DNA from: JAGXTF01 sp044224315
GTDB lineage: Bacteria; Bacteroidota; Bacteroidia; NS11-12g; UBA955
DNA: 64,000 nucleotides
Direction of reading: 5' to 3'
Assembly (NCBI GenBank): GCA_044224315.1
Contig: JBGAKR010000001.1
Coordinates: 1,178,001 to 1,242,000, forward strand
Part shown: positions 16,263 to 24,014 of the stretch, in pieces
Position numbering within the stretch: position 1 is the stretch's first letter
How the letters are laid out: each line of letters opens with the position of its first letter
Translations under genes and position numbers: made by a program
The notes under the pieces: model-generated
What the model was told of the DNA's origin: nothing
Databases searched by the model: none
The model's input: only the letters and a program-made list of their open reading frames with translations

Positions 16263-16949
16263 TTATTTCTGATTTTTAGGATGCATTGCTTTATCCATAA
16301 AAATTCCAAATGGCCGGGCTATTTCCCAGGTTTTTATCAAATACTTGGTTAAACCCGCACCCATAGCGGTTTTTTCGTCAAATTCATGCCTCAGATAAAA
16401 CTGCTTATTGTAAATTAATGGCTCAATTTCGGCCGCATTTTTTAAACTGGGGTCCAGTTTTTTTTGCTTCTCACCCAATACTTCCCCAAATGTTTTTACA
16501 AAGGTTTTTTCATTGATGATTTTGGCAAACTCCTTGGTATGGCCGGCAATATAGTTGCGTATAGAAGCCAAATCATCCTTCTCGGGCATGTATACACCTA
16601 CATAAATACCGCATACCTCGGGCCCTATTTCTAAATAAAAACCACTCGGATTCATATCCTTTTTACCACCCGGTGCAAATACTGCACTGCGGTTGATTTT
16701 ATAAGGGGTTTTATCTTTAGAAAAACGCACATCGCGGTTAATTCTGAATATACCGTTTTTAGACAAAACACCTTCATAATTTTTGTCGGTTTTTGCCATA
16801 TTTGCCAGCACATCATCCACCAGATTTTCAAATGGTGTTTTTACTGCGGTTTCATACCAGTGGCGGTTTTCATCAAACCAATCTTTATGGTTATTGGCGG
16901 CTAGTTTTTTAAAGAATTGAAAATATTCTTCGTTCAAAAACGCTTTCAT
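16263..16949 (-). CDS. DUF2461 family protein (first of two in the window)
   Basis: A 228-residue cytosolic protein of the DUF2461/TIGR02453 family: 'FFKKLAANNHKDWFDENRHWYE' at the N-terminus, 'FRINRDVRFSKDKTPYKIN' in the middle, and 'GFYLEIGPEVCGIYVGVYMPE'. Its function is unknown. The start at 16949 overlaps the comB stop by four bases (ATGA), which supports it over the open frame reaching 17015. A second member lies at 55856-56536. It is embedded in the ldt-pth-comB run, 22 bases before the B12-binding gene. Confidence 0.9.
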   Translation of the reverse strand: MKAFLNEEYFQFFKKLAANNHKDWFDENRHWYETAVKTPFENLVDDVLANMAKTDKNYEGVLSKNGIFRINRDVRFSKDKTPYKINRSAVFAPGGKKDMNPSGFYLEIGPEVCGIYVGVYMPEKDDLASIRNYIAGHTKEFAKIINEKTFVKTFGEVLGEKQKKLDPSLKNAAEIEPLIYNKQFYLRHEFDEKTAMGAGLTKYLIKTWEIARPFGIFMDKAMHPKNQK

Positions 16950-17659
16950 TTTGTAGCGGTTATTTTTCCATCCATATACTCGGGCAATACCGAGCTGGTA
17001 TCCAACTTCAGGCATACATCCAGGTCGCTTTCCACATGCAGGGTTTTAAATCGTTGCACATGCGATGCTTTTTGCAAATACGCGGCCATATCAGCCTTGG
17101 CCAAATTATGCAAGTCCATGGCCATATGGGTAGCATCTCCCAGGGGTTCAAAACCAGCCAGTAATTGTTGCGCCAAAGCTCCGGCAAAAAGGGTGTCTTC
17201 CAGGTTAAATTTGTCTTTCCATCCGCTGCAAAATAACATCACATCTTTCCCATCAGCCAGCAGTGCATTAGCAAGCGCGCTTATATTTAAAAACGAGCCT
17301 ATTAAAACCCGGGCTGCATCGTTGCACAATCTTAGGGTGCGGGTGCCATTGGTGGTGGTAATTACAATGGTTTTGCCATGCACTTTTTCGGGGGTATAAT
17401 CCTGGGGTGAATTGCCCAATTCAAAACCCTCTACTGTTTTGCCACTGCGTTCGGCTGCAACCAAAAAACCCTGGTCTTTAAACAGCAGGGCCTCTTCGGG
17501 TGTACCCACCGGAATTATACGGTTGGCGCCATTTGCAAATGCCACACACATAGTGGTAGTAGCACGCAGTATATCTATTACCACCACATTTTTTTGGGCT
17601 ATGCCTTCTTTGTAAAGCGGAAATAGTGCAGGGGTTAAAATGGTTTCAATTTTTGGCAT
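16946..17659 (-). CDS. comB: 2-phosphosulfolactate phosphatase ComB
   Basis: A 237-residue ComB-family protein, Mg-dependent phosphatase releasing sulfolactate from 2-phosphosulfolactate, first known from coenzyme M synthesis in archaea. In bacteria it is thought to work in sulfolactate or sulfonate metabolism. Family motifs are visible: 'VVVIDILRATTTMCVAFANGA' near residues 25-45, 'AERSGKTVEGFELGNSP', 'TTTNGTRTL' and 'FCSGWKDKFNLEDTLFAGAL'. The gene overlaps pth by 14 bases and the DUF2461 gene by 4. No other coenzyme M or sulfonate gene is nearby, so the physiological substrate is open. Confidence 0.9.
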   Translation of the reverse strand: MPKIETILTPALFPLYKEGIAQKNVVVIDILRATTTMCVAFANGANRIIPVGTPEEALLFKDQGFLVAAERSGKTVEGFELGNSPQDYTPEKVHGKTIVITTTNGTRTLRLCNDAARVLIGSFLNISALANALLADGKDVMLFCSGWKDKFNLEDTLFAGALAQQLLAGFEPLGDATHMAMDLHNLAKADMAAYLQKASHVQRFKTLHVESDLDVCLKLDTSSVLPEYMDGKITATK

Positions 17660-18212
17660 TTACCTGGGTCATTGTGTGCGAGGGGCCTATGATTGCAAAA
17701 AGTTTCACCGCTTCGGCGGCTTTGTCAATACTCAAAGTTACGGCTTCTGCCTCTTCGGTTTTAAATTCACCTAAAACATAATTTACCTGCCTGCCTGGCA
17801 AAAAATCATTGCCCACTCCAAAACGCAGGCGCGCATAATTTTGTGTACCCAGGGTAGCATCTATACTGCGAAGCCCATTATGACCCCCATCTGCCCCTTT
17901 GGTTTTTAAACGTAGTTTGGCTGTAGGCAAGGCCAAATCATCGGTAATTACCAGTATGTTTTCGAGCTTTACTTTTTCTTGCTGCATCCAGTAGGCTACC
18001 GCTTTGCCACTTAAATTCATGTAGGTATCTGGTTTTAGCAAAATTAGGCTGCGGCCTTTGTACGATGCTTTTGCAATCCAGCCATTTTTTTGTTTTTCCC
18101 AGCTGGCACCCAGGTCTGAGGCCAGTTTTTCCAGCACTTTAAATCCAATATTGTGCCGCGTATTTTCATACTCAGCTCCCGGATTGCCAAGGCCAGTTAC
18201 CAGAAATTTCAT
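17646..18212 (-). CDS. pth: Peptidyl-tRNA hydrolase
   Basis: A 188-residue cytosolic enzyme that frees tRNA from drop-off peptidyl-tRNAs. Catalytic residues fall exactly where expected: Asn10 and His20 in 'TGLGNPGAEYENTRHNIGF', Asn66 in 'TYMNLSG', and Asp91 or Asp92 in 'VITDDLALP'. 'KGADGGHNGLRSI' is also present. The start at 18212 gives the standard N-terminus MKFLVTGLGNPG; the longer frame to 18284 is not needed. Its ATG shares a base with the stop of the L,D-transpeptidase gene. Confidence 0.97.
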   Translation of the reverse strand: MKFLVTGLGNPGAEYENTRHNIGFKVLEKLASDLGASWEKQKNGWIAKASYKGRSLILLKPDTYMNLSGKAVAYWMQQEKVKLENILVITDDLALPTAKLRLKTKGADGGHNGLRSIDATLGTQNYARLRFGVGNDFLPGRQVNYVLGEFKTEEAEAVTLSIDKAAEAVKLFAIIGPSHTMTQVNAKN

Positions 18213-18994
18213 TAATGATTCGGATCGTTCAAGTGGTAATTCTGCGGAAAAATAATATTGTAATGCCCTTTTTGATCTACCCAATATCCGGGCGCAATTT
18301 TCTTCTCTTCAAAAAAATTATACGCCTCTTCTATATTCTGCCAAAACTTAATGAGGCCGGGTTTGTGACTGTAATTGGTTTTTAAATAATTCCAGTTCTT
18401 TTTATTAAAATGGCATGGAAAAATATCAATGGGAATTTTGGCATTTTTGCCCTGGTAATTTTGCGCTAATACGGTAATCCAGTAAATTTCATCTACGGTA
18501 GAATCGGTCATGGGCAAGCAACCTACGCTGGCACATCCTCCGTGTATATATATTTCATTACCTGGGTTTTCTTTATCGCCCAGCACCATATCACTCTCGT
18601 TTGGATACGCAATTTTCATACTTAAATGGAAATTGCTATTGGGGTTGTAGCGTTCAATATAATAAAGCCCTTCGGGCACCTGCATGTCGCCAAATTTGCG
18701 CTTTGGGCCCAAATCGCCACTGCCTTTGCATACCTTATAGGTTTTTATTTTTTTGTACTGGCCATTGGCGCTATCCGCACCCCAAAGTTCCAATTCGTCC
18801 TCGAGCTTAAACGAACGCCAATAGATAAAACGGGGTTCTTTTAAACCACTGTCTTTAAACATTTTTTTTACTTTGGCATCGCAGCGCTGCTTGGCTACCT
18901 GCACCCGGTCGAAATTTAATTGCTGTTCGGCAAAGCTTTGGCCCGAGGCAGCACCACACAGGCTAATAAGAGCAATGAAAAAAGTGTTTTTCAT
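18212..18994 (-). CDS. Secreted L,D-transpeptidase (YkuD family)
   Basis: A 260-residue periplasmic protein with signal peptide (MKNTFFIALISLCGAASG). The YkuD catalytic motif 'IHGGCASVGCLPMTD' holds His151 and the nucleophile Cys159, so it should form or edit L,D-crosslinks in peptidoglycan or attach proteins. The N-terminal half ('LELWGADSANGQYKKIKTYKV') and C-terminal extension ('FFEEKKIAPGYWVD') fit the murein-transpeptidase subgroup common in Bacteroidota. It is first in a tightly packed leftward run (ldt, pth, comB, DUF2461, B12-binding, enoyl-CoA hydratase). A -7 box lies 11 bases upstream. Confidence 0.92.
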   Translation of the reverse strand: MKNTFFIALISLCGAASGQSFAEQQLNFDRVQVAKQRCDAKVKKMFKDSGLKEPRFIYWRSFKLEDELELWGADSANGQYKKIKTYKVCKGSGDLGPKRKFGDMQVPEGLYYIERYNPNSNFHLSMKIAYPNESDMVLGDKENPGNEIYIHGGCASVGCLPMTDSTVDEIYWITVLAQNYQGKNAKIPIDIFPCHFNKKNWNYLKTNYSHKPGLIKFWQNIEEAYNFFEEKKIAPGYWVDQKGHYNIIFPQNYHLNDPNH

Positions 18995-19004
18995 GTATAA
19001 GCTG

Positions 19005-19012
19005 CAAAATTA
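19005..19012 (-). promoter_or_regulatory. -7 promoter box for the L,D-transpeptidase run
   Basis: On the minus strand TAATTTTG fits TAnnTTTG ten bases before the L,D-transpeptidase ATG. No clear -33 element was seen. Confidence 0.45.
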
Positions 19013-19104
19013 GGGGAAAGGCGTGGCATAGTTATAACACTTGTAGGTGTAAAAGTGCACACTTGCATCTATGTGTCCATTAAAAATAAAATATCCTGTT
19101 TTTT

Positions 19105-20292
19105 CTATTTCCCTGCGCTTCGCAAGGCAGGGTAAATGGCGCCCAATATACCCAGGGTGCTGCACAATCCGGCAACCAGCAGCACATCGGTAAGCCGCAG
19201 CTGCACCGGGTATACCACCGCAAAGGTAGAGTTGGTGGTAATAAGCCCAAATCGCTGTTGCATCCACACCAGCAATACACCGGCGCCAATGCCTATAAGG
19301 CTGCCTGCCAGGGCTATCATTACCCCTTCGCTAAAAAAAATACGGCGTATCAGGCTGCTTTGCATACCCACAGCATCCAGCAATTTTATATCGCGCTTTT
19401 TCTCCAGCACCAGCATACTCAGCGAGCCCACCAGGTTAAATGTAATGAGCAACAGTACAAATGTCATAATGGCAAAGGCCACCCATTTTTCGGTATTAAA
19501 CATTTTATATACCGCCTGGTTTTGCTGCCGCCTATCGCGAACTGTAAATTTTTTTCCCACTACATCCTGCAGCCGGTCTGCGACTTTGCCGGGTTGGTTG
19601 GGGTCTTTTATTTTTATTTCTACCGATGATATTTTGCCTTCCCGTTCAAACAATTGCTGCGCCCAGCCCAGGGTTGTTACCACCAGTTTCTGGTTCATTT
19701 CTTCGCCCGGCCTTATCACACTGCCAATGCGCAGCTGGTCTTCCATGGTTTCTACCTGGGTTACACCAAAACTTTCGCGGTTAGGCGCCATAATGTCTAC
19801 CAGATTGGCTTCTTTGCCCACATTGAGTTTGTATAGCATCCCTTCTGCCATCCAGCCTATGGGGCCTTGGGCATCGGTTAGTTCTGTGCTGCCTGCGGCC
19901 ACCAAACTGTCGGTTTTTACCACTTTTACATACTCGGGTGCCACGCCTTTAATGGTGCCTACCACCTGGTTTTCGCCCGATTTTATAATGGCATTCTCCT
20001 CCAGGCAAAATGCAGCTACAGCTACCCCCGGGGTATTGCGTATTTTTTGCAACATGGCACTGTCCTGGTCCATTACTTTGCCATTTACTGCCTCTATTTT
20101 TATATCGGGATAATAGGTGTCGTATACCTGAAAAATGAGTTTTTCAAATCCGTTTAAGGCCGATAGAAGTATGATAAGGGCGGCAGAACCAGCAAAATAT
20201 CCAAGTACAGAAATGCCCGAAATTAAATTAATGGCGGATGTGTTTTTCCGCGAAAAAAAATACCTGCGTGCTATGAAAAACGGCAGCTTCAC
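19105..20292 (-). CDS. LolC/LolE-like ABC transporter permease (FtsX fold)
   Basis: A 395-residue inner-membrane protein with the MacB/LolCE layout: 'FFIARRYFFSRKNTSAINLISGISVLG' leading into a first membrane span (~22-45), a large periplasmic domain (~50-265), then three spans near 268-290, 318-342 and 358-380. 'LLDAVGMQSSLIRRIFFSEG' is the cytoplasmic loop that contacts the ATPase. The LolC/E type suggests lipoprotein release from the inner membrane, but the ATPase partner is not in the window. It overlaps rbfA by four bases, a pairing common in Bacteroidota. Confidence 0.9.
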   Translation of the reverse strand: MKLPFFIARRYFFSRKNTSAINLISGISVLGYFAGSAALIILLSALNGFEKLIFQVYDTYYPDIKIEAVNGKVMDQDSAMLQKIRNTPGVAVAAFCLEENAIIKSGENQVVGTIKGVAPEYVKVVKTDSLVAAGSTELTDAQGPIGWMAEGMLYKLNVGKEANLVDIMAPNRESFGVTQVETMEDQLRIGSVIRPGEEMNQKLVVTTLGWAQQLFEREGKISSVEIKIKDPNQPGKVADRLQDVVGKKFTVRDRRQQNQAVYKMFNTEKWVAFAIMTFVLLLITFNLVGSLSMLVLEKKRDIKLLDAVGMQSSLIRRIFFSEGVMIALAGSLIGIGAGVLLVWMQQRFGLITTNSTFAVVYPVQLRLTDVLLVAGLCSTLGILGAIYPALRSAGK

Positions 20293-20666
20293 TGATCGGG
20301 ATCCGAGTCGGGTTGTGGGTCGTTTTTATGGATTTCTTTAAACAACTGATCCATTTTATTCATGTAATCCAGGGTATCGTCTTCAAAGAAATTCAGTTCT
20401 GGAATTTTCTTCACCTGGTTTTTTAAACGCTTGGCCAGTTCCATGCGTATTTCGCGGCCATACATCTCCAGGTTTTCCATTACCGCTTGCTTTTGTGCCG
20501 CATTATATAAACTCACATATACCTTCACATATCCCAGATCGGGCGAACATTGCACACCGCTGATGGTAATAAACTCGCCGCCCAGCCACTCCTGCCGGTG
20601 CAGCTGAAATATCTCTCCCAGATCGCGCTGTATTTGTTTCGAAAATTTCTCCTGTCTGAGTCCCAT
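20289..20666 (-). CDS. rbfA: Ribosome-binding factor A
   Basis: A 125-residue KH-like protein assisting 30S maturation and 16S rRNA 5' processing. The N-terminal 'GLRQEKFSKQIQRDLGEIFQ', the central 'GVQCSPDLGYVKVYVSL' and the C-terminal 'PELNFFEDDTLDYMNKMDQLF' are family hallmarks. The start at 20666 matches the family; the frame is open to 20684. The C-terminus ends in an acidic 'DPQPDSDPDQ' tail. It is translated just before the LolC/E-like permease. Confidence 0.94.
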   Translation of the reverse strand: MGLRQEKFSKQIQRDLGEIFQLHRQEWLGGEFITISGVQCSPDLGYVKVYVSLYNAAQKQAVMENLEMYGREIRMELAKRLKNQVKKIPELNFFEDDTLDYMNKMDQLFKEIHKNDPQPDSDPDQ

Positions 20667-20799
20667 GGGTGCAAAATACGGCAATTTGCTCCCGATTGTC
20701 TAAACTTTTAGATGAAGAATGCGCGGCGCGGCATGTATATAAATCAACACCCCATGCTATTTTTGTTTCTACGTCTTTTTGATTTTTATTTGTACATCT

Positions 20800-21543
20800 A
20801 TGCTTAGAATATGGATATTGCTAGGTTCAGTATTGTTGTGTGCCGGTTGCCGCAGCATTTATTTTGGCCAAACCCCGGTTATTTCTACCGCTGATAAAAG
20901 TAAAAAACCCTGGTTAAATATAGGCAGCACCAATGCCCAGCTATTGTTCTATCCTAAAAATGTAATTTTCGGGGCCAAAGCCGATTTCCGTTCGGCCACA
21001 TTTAATACCCTGGATGCCAATGCTACCGACTCTGTACATGCCAAATCCAATTTTGTAGATTTATCGGCATTTGTGGGGTATAATTTGCAAAAAAATGAAG
21101 ATAAAAACCCCGTATTTGTATATGGCGGAATTGGCCGCAGTATTAGCGATTACACCGAAAATTACAAACTGCGCAGCACGCCATTTACCTCAGCCAGCGT
21201 GCATTTTACCGGTTATGGCACCCATTTGTTTGCCAGCATAGGACCCAAAATTGCATCGAAAAATAAAAAAAATTATTTCATGCCTGCTTTTACCGGCCGA
21301 CTGATTTATTTCTCACAAGCCGATTATATTTCGCGTGGAACCCTGGGCGGTAAACCCTACGTGGGCAGCTATTTGCCCGAAAAAAGCACCCTATACCAAA
21401 AGGTAATTCCCATGTACCAGGCCAGTGTTACCTATATGCACCAAAATAACAAAGTTTTGTTTTTTGTGAATTTAAATTACAACGCGGGTTATAGTATTTA
21501 TAAATCCTTTACCTCCCGCATGGGCTTTGGTTTCAGATTGTAA
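20800..21543 (+). CDS. Predicted outer-membrane lipoprotein or small beta-barrel
   Basis: The ATG at 20800 gives a 247-residue protein with lipobox 'LCAGC' (Cys17). The mature part has alternating hydrophobic/aromatic strands with turns of Gly/Asn/Lys ('FVYGGIGRSISDYT', 'GYGTHLFASIGPKI', 'FMPAFTGRLIYFS') and ends 'GFGFRL', with a terminal hydrophobic residue typical of outer-membrane barrels. I recognise no named family. Candidate -7 words lie upstream at 20758-20765 (TATTTTTG). The function is unknown; a lipidated barrel would be unusual, so a surface lipoprotein with a beta-sandwich is equally possible. Confidence 0.75.
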   Translation: MLRIWILLGSVLLCAGCRSIYFGQTPVISTADKSKKPWLNIGSTNAQLLFYPKNVIFGAKADFRSATFNTLDANATDSVHAKSNFVDLSAFVGYNLQKNEDKNPVFVYGGIGRSISDYTENYKLRSTPFTSASVHFTGYGTHLFASIGPKIASKNKKNYFMPAFTGRLIYFSQADYISRGTLGGKPYVGSYLPEKSTLYQKVIPMYQASVTYMHQNNKVLFFVNLNYNAGYSIYKSFTSRMGFGFRL

Positions 21544-21563
21544 TCAATTGGCCCTTTTTTACC

Positions 21564-21571
21564 TACCTTTG
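21564..21571 (+). promoter_or_regulatory. -7 promoter box for the heme-binding protein gene
   Basis: TACCTTTG matches TAnnTTTG with the ATG only five bases downstream, implying a nearly leaderless transcript. The nearest TTG is 23 bases upstream of the box, longer than the usual spacing. Confidence 0.45.
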
Positions 21572-21576
21572 TAATT

Positions 21577-22068
21577 ATGAAACGGTTTTTCACATTCAAA
21601 AAAATAAGCATTTCCGCACTGGTAATTTTTTTATTGATGCAATTTATTCGTATCGATACCCACAACCCCCCTGCACCAGCCAGTGAGGATTTTATACAAT
21701 TAACTAAAGCTCCGGCACCCATTGCCGATTTGCTGAAACGCGCTTGCTACGATTGCCATTCAAATACCACTATTTATCCCTGGTACAGCCAAATTGCACC
21801 CGTAAGTTGGTGGCTGAAAGACCATATAAATGAAGGCCGCGAAGAATTAAATTTCAGCGCCTGGAATGAATTTTCATCCAAAGAAAAAGCCAAAAAACTA
21901 AAGCGCTGTGCCAAAGAGGTGCAGGAAGGCGAAATGCCACTAAATTCATACACCTGGGTGCATACTTCGGCCAAATTAAACGCGGCTGAAAAAAAACAAT
22001 TGCAGGATTTTTTTCTTAGCCAAATGGGCACTACGAGTAACGATTCCGAATCGCACGAGGAAGAGTAA
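21577..22068 (+). CDS. Heme-binding domain protein, membrane-anchored cytochrome c-like
   Basis: A 163-residue protein with an N-terminal membrane anchor (~residues 10-27) and a haem_bd domain: 'RACYDCHSNTTIYPWYSQIAPVSWW', where CYDCH (C-x-x-C-H) is the covalent heme c site, then 'HINEGREELNFSAWNEF' and 'EVQEGEMPLNSYTWVH'. This domain is common in Bacteroidota and is thought to carry one heme c in the periplasm; its redox partner is unknown. The tail is acidic ('SESHEEE'). It lies about 2.4 kb from the end of the cbb3 locus, but on the other strand. Confidence 0.88.
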   Translation: MKRFFTFKKISISALVIFLLMQFIRIDTHNPPAPASEDFIQLTKAPAPIADLLKRACYDCHSNTTIYPWYSQIAPVSWWLKDHINEGREELNFSAWNEFSSKEKAKKLKRCAKEVQEGEMPLNSYTWVHTSAKLNAAEKKQLQDFFLSQMGTTSNDSESHEEE

Positions 22069-22143
22069 AAACCCCATACACATAAGTATACCCTAATCTT
22101 GGCAGGGCCTGTAAAAGTTATAGGTTTGAATTCTATAATAAAT

Positions 22144-22227
22144 ATGCGCTACAATGCCACTGAAGTAATGCAGGGTATTACCGAAGTACTTGCCTATGGC
22201 CCAGCTGTAATGGTAGAACCTGCCTAA
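22144..22227 (+). pseudogene. Possible remnant of a WYL-type regulator C-terminus
   Basis: A 27-codon frame reading 'ITEVLAYGPAVMVEPA' resembles the very C-terminal strand of WYL-domain regulators (hydrophobic-L-x-Y/F-G-x-x-V-x-V-x-x-P). The frame is the same as that of the heme-binding gene before it and is open back to that gene's stop at 22068. The rest of such a regulator is absent. It overlaps the end of the convergent gene by four bases. This is weak evidence from one short motif. Confidence 0.2.
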
Positions 22228-22838
22228 TTTTCCGTTTTATTTTCAAACTGAAAAAGCGGTTGTCTGCTTTTCAGTTTCATTACCCAAAGTGTGCCTAAAG
22301 CATCGTAAAAAAATGCCAGATCTTTTTCCAGTTTAACGGTATAAAATGCTACAACAGCGCTATTTCCATGGATGCCATTTTTTATAAAAACCGTATCGCC
22401 ATGCAACTCAAAAGAGGGTAATTTTCCTTCAAATAACATTTGAGTTAGCGAAGCCCCTAGCTCAACATTCTCTGTTTTAAATGTAGAATCTTCGGCAGTG
22501 TTTTCTTTAAAATGATAGGCAGTATCAAATTGAAAAAATACTGTTTTTTGCTGCTCCAGATAGGAGATTGTAGTGGGATCTGAAAGTTGAAATTTGCTAA
22601 AATCATTGAAATATTTGTGCTTTTGATTATCACTAATTTCCCATATATTATTTAGGGCATGGTGTTTAAAATACTTTTCGGCCTTGAAATCGCGGTCAAA
22701 TACAAACACTAAAGAACTGTCGTCGTTGCCGTTTAAGGCGCAGAGGGTCCATGTACCTTGTAGTTTTTGGGGTGTTATCTGGGCCCCTGCCAATCCCAAT
22801 TTGGCAATGAATAACAGGGAAAATATTTGCTTAAACAT
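22224..22838 (-). CDS. Secreted protein of unknown function
   Basis: A 204-residue protein with a signal peptide (MFKQIFSLLFIAKLGLAGAQ). The mature part starts 'KLQGTWTLCALNGNDDSSLVF', which recalls the first strand of lipocalin-like domains, and continues with beta-strand-like segments ('TVFFQFDTAYHF', 'FELHGDTVFIK', 'VAFYTVKLEKDLAFFY'). No named family was recognised. It lies alone between the heme-binding protein and the cbb3 accessory genes, separated from the latter by 42 bases on the same strand, so co-transcription with that locus is possible. Confidence 0.7.
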   Translation of the reverse strand: MFKQIFSLLFIAKLGLAGAQITPQKLQGTWTLCALNGNDDSSLVFVFDRDFKAEKYFKHHALNNIWEISDNQKHKYFNDFSKFQLSDPTTISYLEQQKTVFFQFDTAYHFKENTAEDSTFKTENVELGASLTQMLFEGKLPSFELHGDTVFIKNGIHGNSAVVAFYTVKLEKDLAFFYDALGTLWVMKLKSRQPLFQFENKTEN

Positions 22839-22880
22839 ATGTGTCTGTTTTGTCGCAAATTTCAGGCCATAAAAATTTAA

Positions 22881-23588
22881 TTATTGATGTACATGCCTTT
22901 CGCAGCAATTGGCCTTGGGCTCATGGCTGCCAAAGTCGGGCGAAATGTAAGGTATACCCAATCCAAGGCCTTTCATAAACAGCCACAGACCTAAAATCAG
23001 CACCGGAATTTGTTTCCAAAGCGCCAGGTTTTTTACTTTTTTTATTCTCATTAACCAGCGCGAAAAGCCCACTGCGGTAAGCGCCGGCGCTGTACCCAAT
23101 CCAAAAAAAGCCATAAATAATGCTCCGCTTACAATATTCTGTGTAGCAGCAGCGCCCACAGCTGCGGCATATACCAAGCCACATGGGATAAGGCCATTAA
23201 CCAATCCAAGCAAAAATATTCCTTTGGATTTTTTACCCAAAAGCAGGGCCATTTTTTGGCTGATCCAGGTATTAAATCCGGTAAATATTTTCCATTTAAT
23301 AAGGCCTCCCAGGGCCATAATTATGAGAACGATGCCGCTAATGAGCATTATTTTATACTGGAACAAAAATAATGAAACCCCCTGCCCTATTAATCCCATA
23401 ATAATACCAATACCTGCATAGGCAATTATTTTACCCAGGTGATGCAACAATACCGGTTTGAGGTAAGCTCCGGGTGAATCGTAAAACGAGCTGGTAGCAG
23501 CAAAAATGGGTCCGCACATGCCCAGACAATGTAAACTGCCGGCAAGGCCCATTAGAAATGCGGTAATGTACCAGCTTATTCCACCCAT
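22881..23588 (-). CDS. SafE/TauE-like (DsbD_2) membrane protein of the cbb3 locus
   Basis: A 235-residue protein with about six membrane spans. 'GLAGSLHCLGMCGP' near residues 13-26, with two cysteines, and 'GLVNGLIPCGLVYAAA' are the marks of the sulfite-exporter/DsbD_2 group that follows ccoGH in many Bacteroidota. It probably supports cbb3 assembly by moving copper or reductant across the membrane; this is inference from position. The C-terminal tail 'ANCCERHVHQ' has a CC-x-x-H-x-H cluster that could bind a metal. The start at 23588 overlaps ccoH by 13 bases. Confidence 0.85.
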   Translation of the reverse strand: MGGISWYITAFLMGLAGSLHCLGMCGPIFAATSSFYDSPGAYLKPVLLHHLGKIIAYAGIGIIMGLIGQGVSLFLFQYKIMLISGIVLIIMALGGLIKWKIFTGFNTWISQKMALLLGKKSKGIFLLGLVNGLIPCGLVYAAAVGAAATQNIVSGALFMAFFGLGTAPALTAVGFSRWLMRIKKVKNLALWKQIPVLILGLWLFMKGLGLGIPYISPDFGSHEPKANCCERHVHQ

Positions 23589-24004
23589 ACTTTCTGCTTG
23601 TAGATATACTTTTTGCCGGCTTGCCAAAATTCAATCCGTGCATTCCAGCCTCCCTTTGGATTGTTGCATTCAAACAGCTTTTCCGATCCGCTTTGGGGTA
23701 CTACAAATTTTTTAGAAAAATTGTATTTTTCATCGGCTGGCCACTGAAAAAAAGCAATCCCACTATCGGGTAGGCTGCCTTTGAATGTAAGCGCAAAGCA
23801 GCCTTTGGGGTTGTAATATTCCAAATGCGGTTTAAACAATTCAGCGCCTTTTTCCTCGTCAATTTCGTTCTGAAATGCATTGCCCTTTTCGTAGTATTTA
23901 TCTGGCACGGCTTCGCTTTTAGAAAAAACTGCACTCAATAAAAAATACATCATAATAGCGGCAAACAAAACGAATGCGCCAATAATAGCCTTACCCCAAT
24001 TCAT
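23576..24004 (-). CDS. ccoH: cbb3 oxidase assembly protein FixH/CcoH
   Basis: A 142-residue protein with one N-terminal membrane span (~residues 5-27) and a periplasmic Ig-like FixH domain ('VPDKYYEKGNAFQNEIDEE', 'PSLPDSGIAFFQWP'-like strand region, 'GGWNARIEFWQAGKKYIYKQ'). FixH/CcoH is needed for assembly and stability of cbb3 oxidases. It lies ten bases after ccoG and overlaps the SafE-like gene. Length is typical for Bacteroidota CcoH. Confidence 0.9.
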   Translation of the reverse strand: MNWGKAIIGAFVLFAAIMMYFLLSAVFSKSEAVPDKYYEKGNAFQNEIDEEKGAELFKPHLEYYNPKGCFALTFKGSLPDSGIAFFQWPADEKYNFSKKFVVPQSGSEKLFECNNPKGGWNARIEFWQAGKKYIYKQKVWVE

Positions 24005-24014
24005 ATCTATGCTT

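Noticed and set aside
19136..20113. A 325-codon plus-strand frame opposite the LolC/E-like permease.
   Set aside because: It is antisense to a well-supported permease gene, and its Ser/Thr/Pro-rich translation is typical of a reverse-strand shadow.
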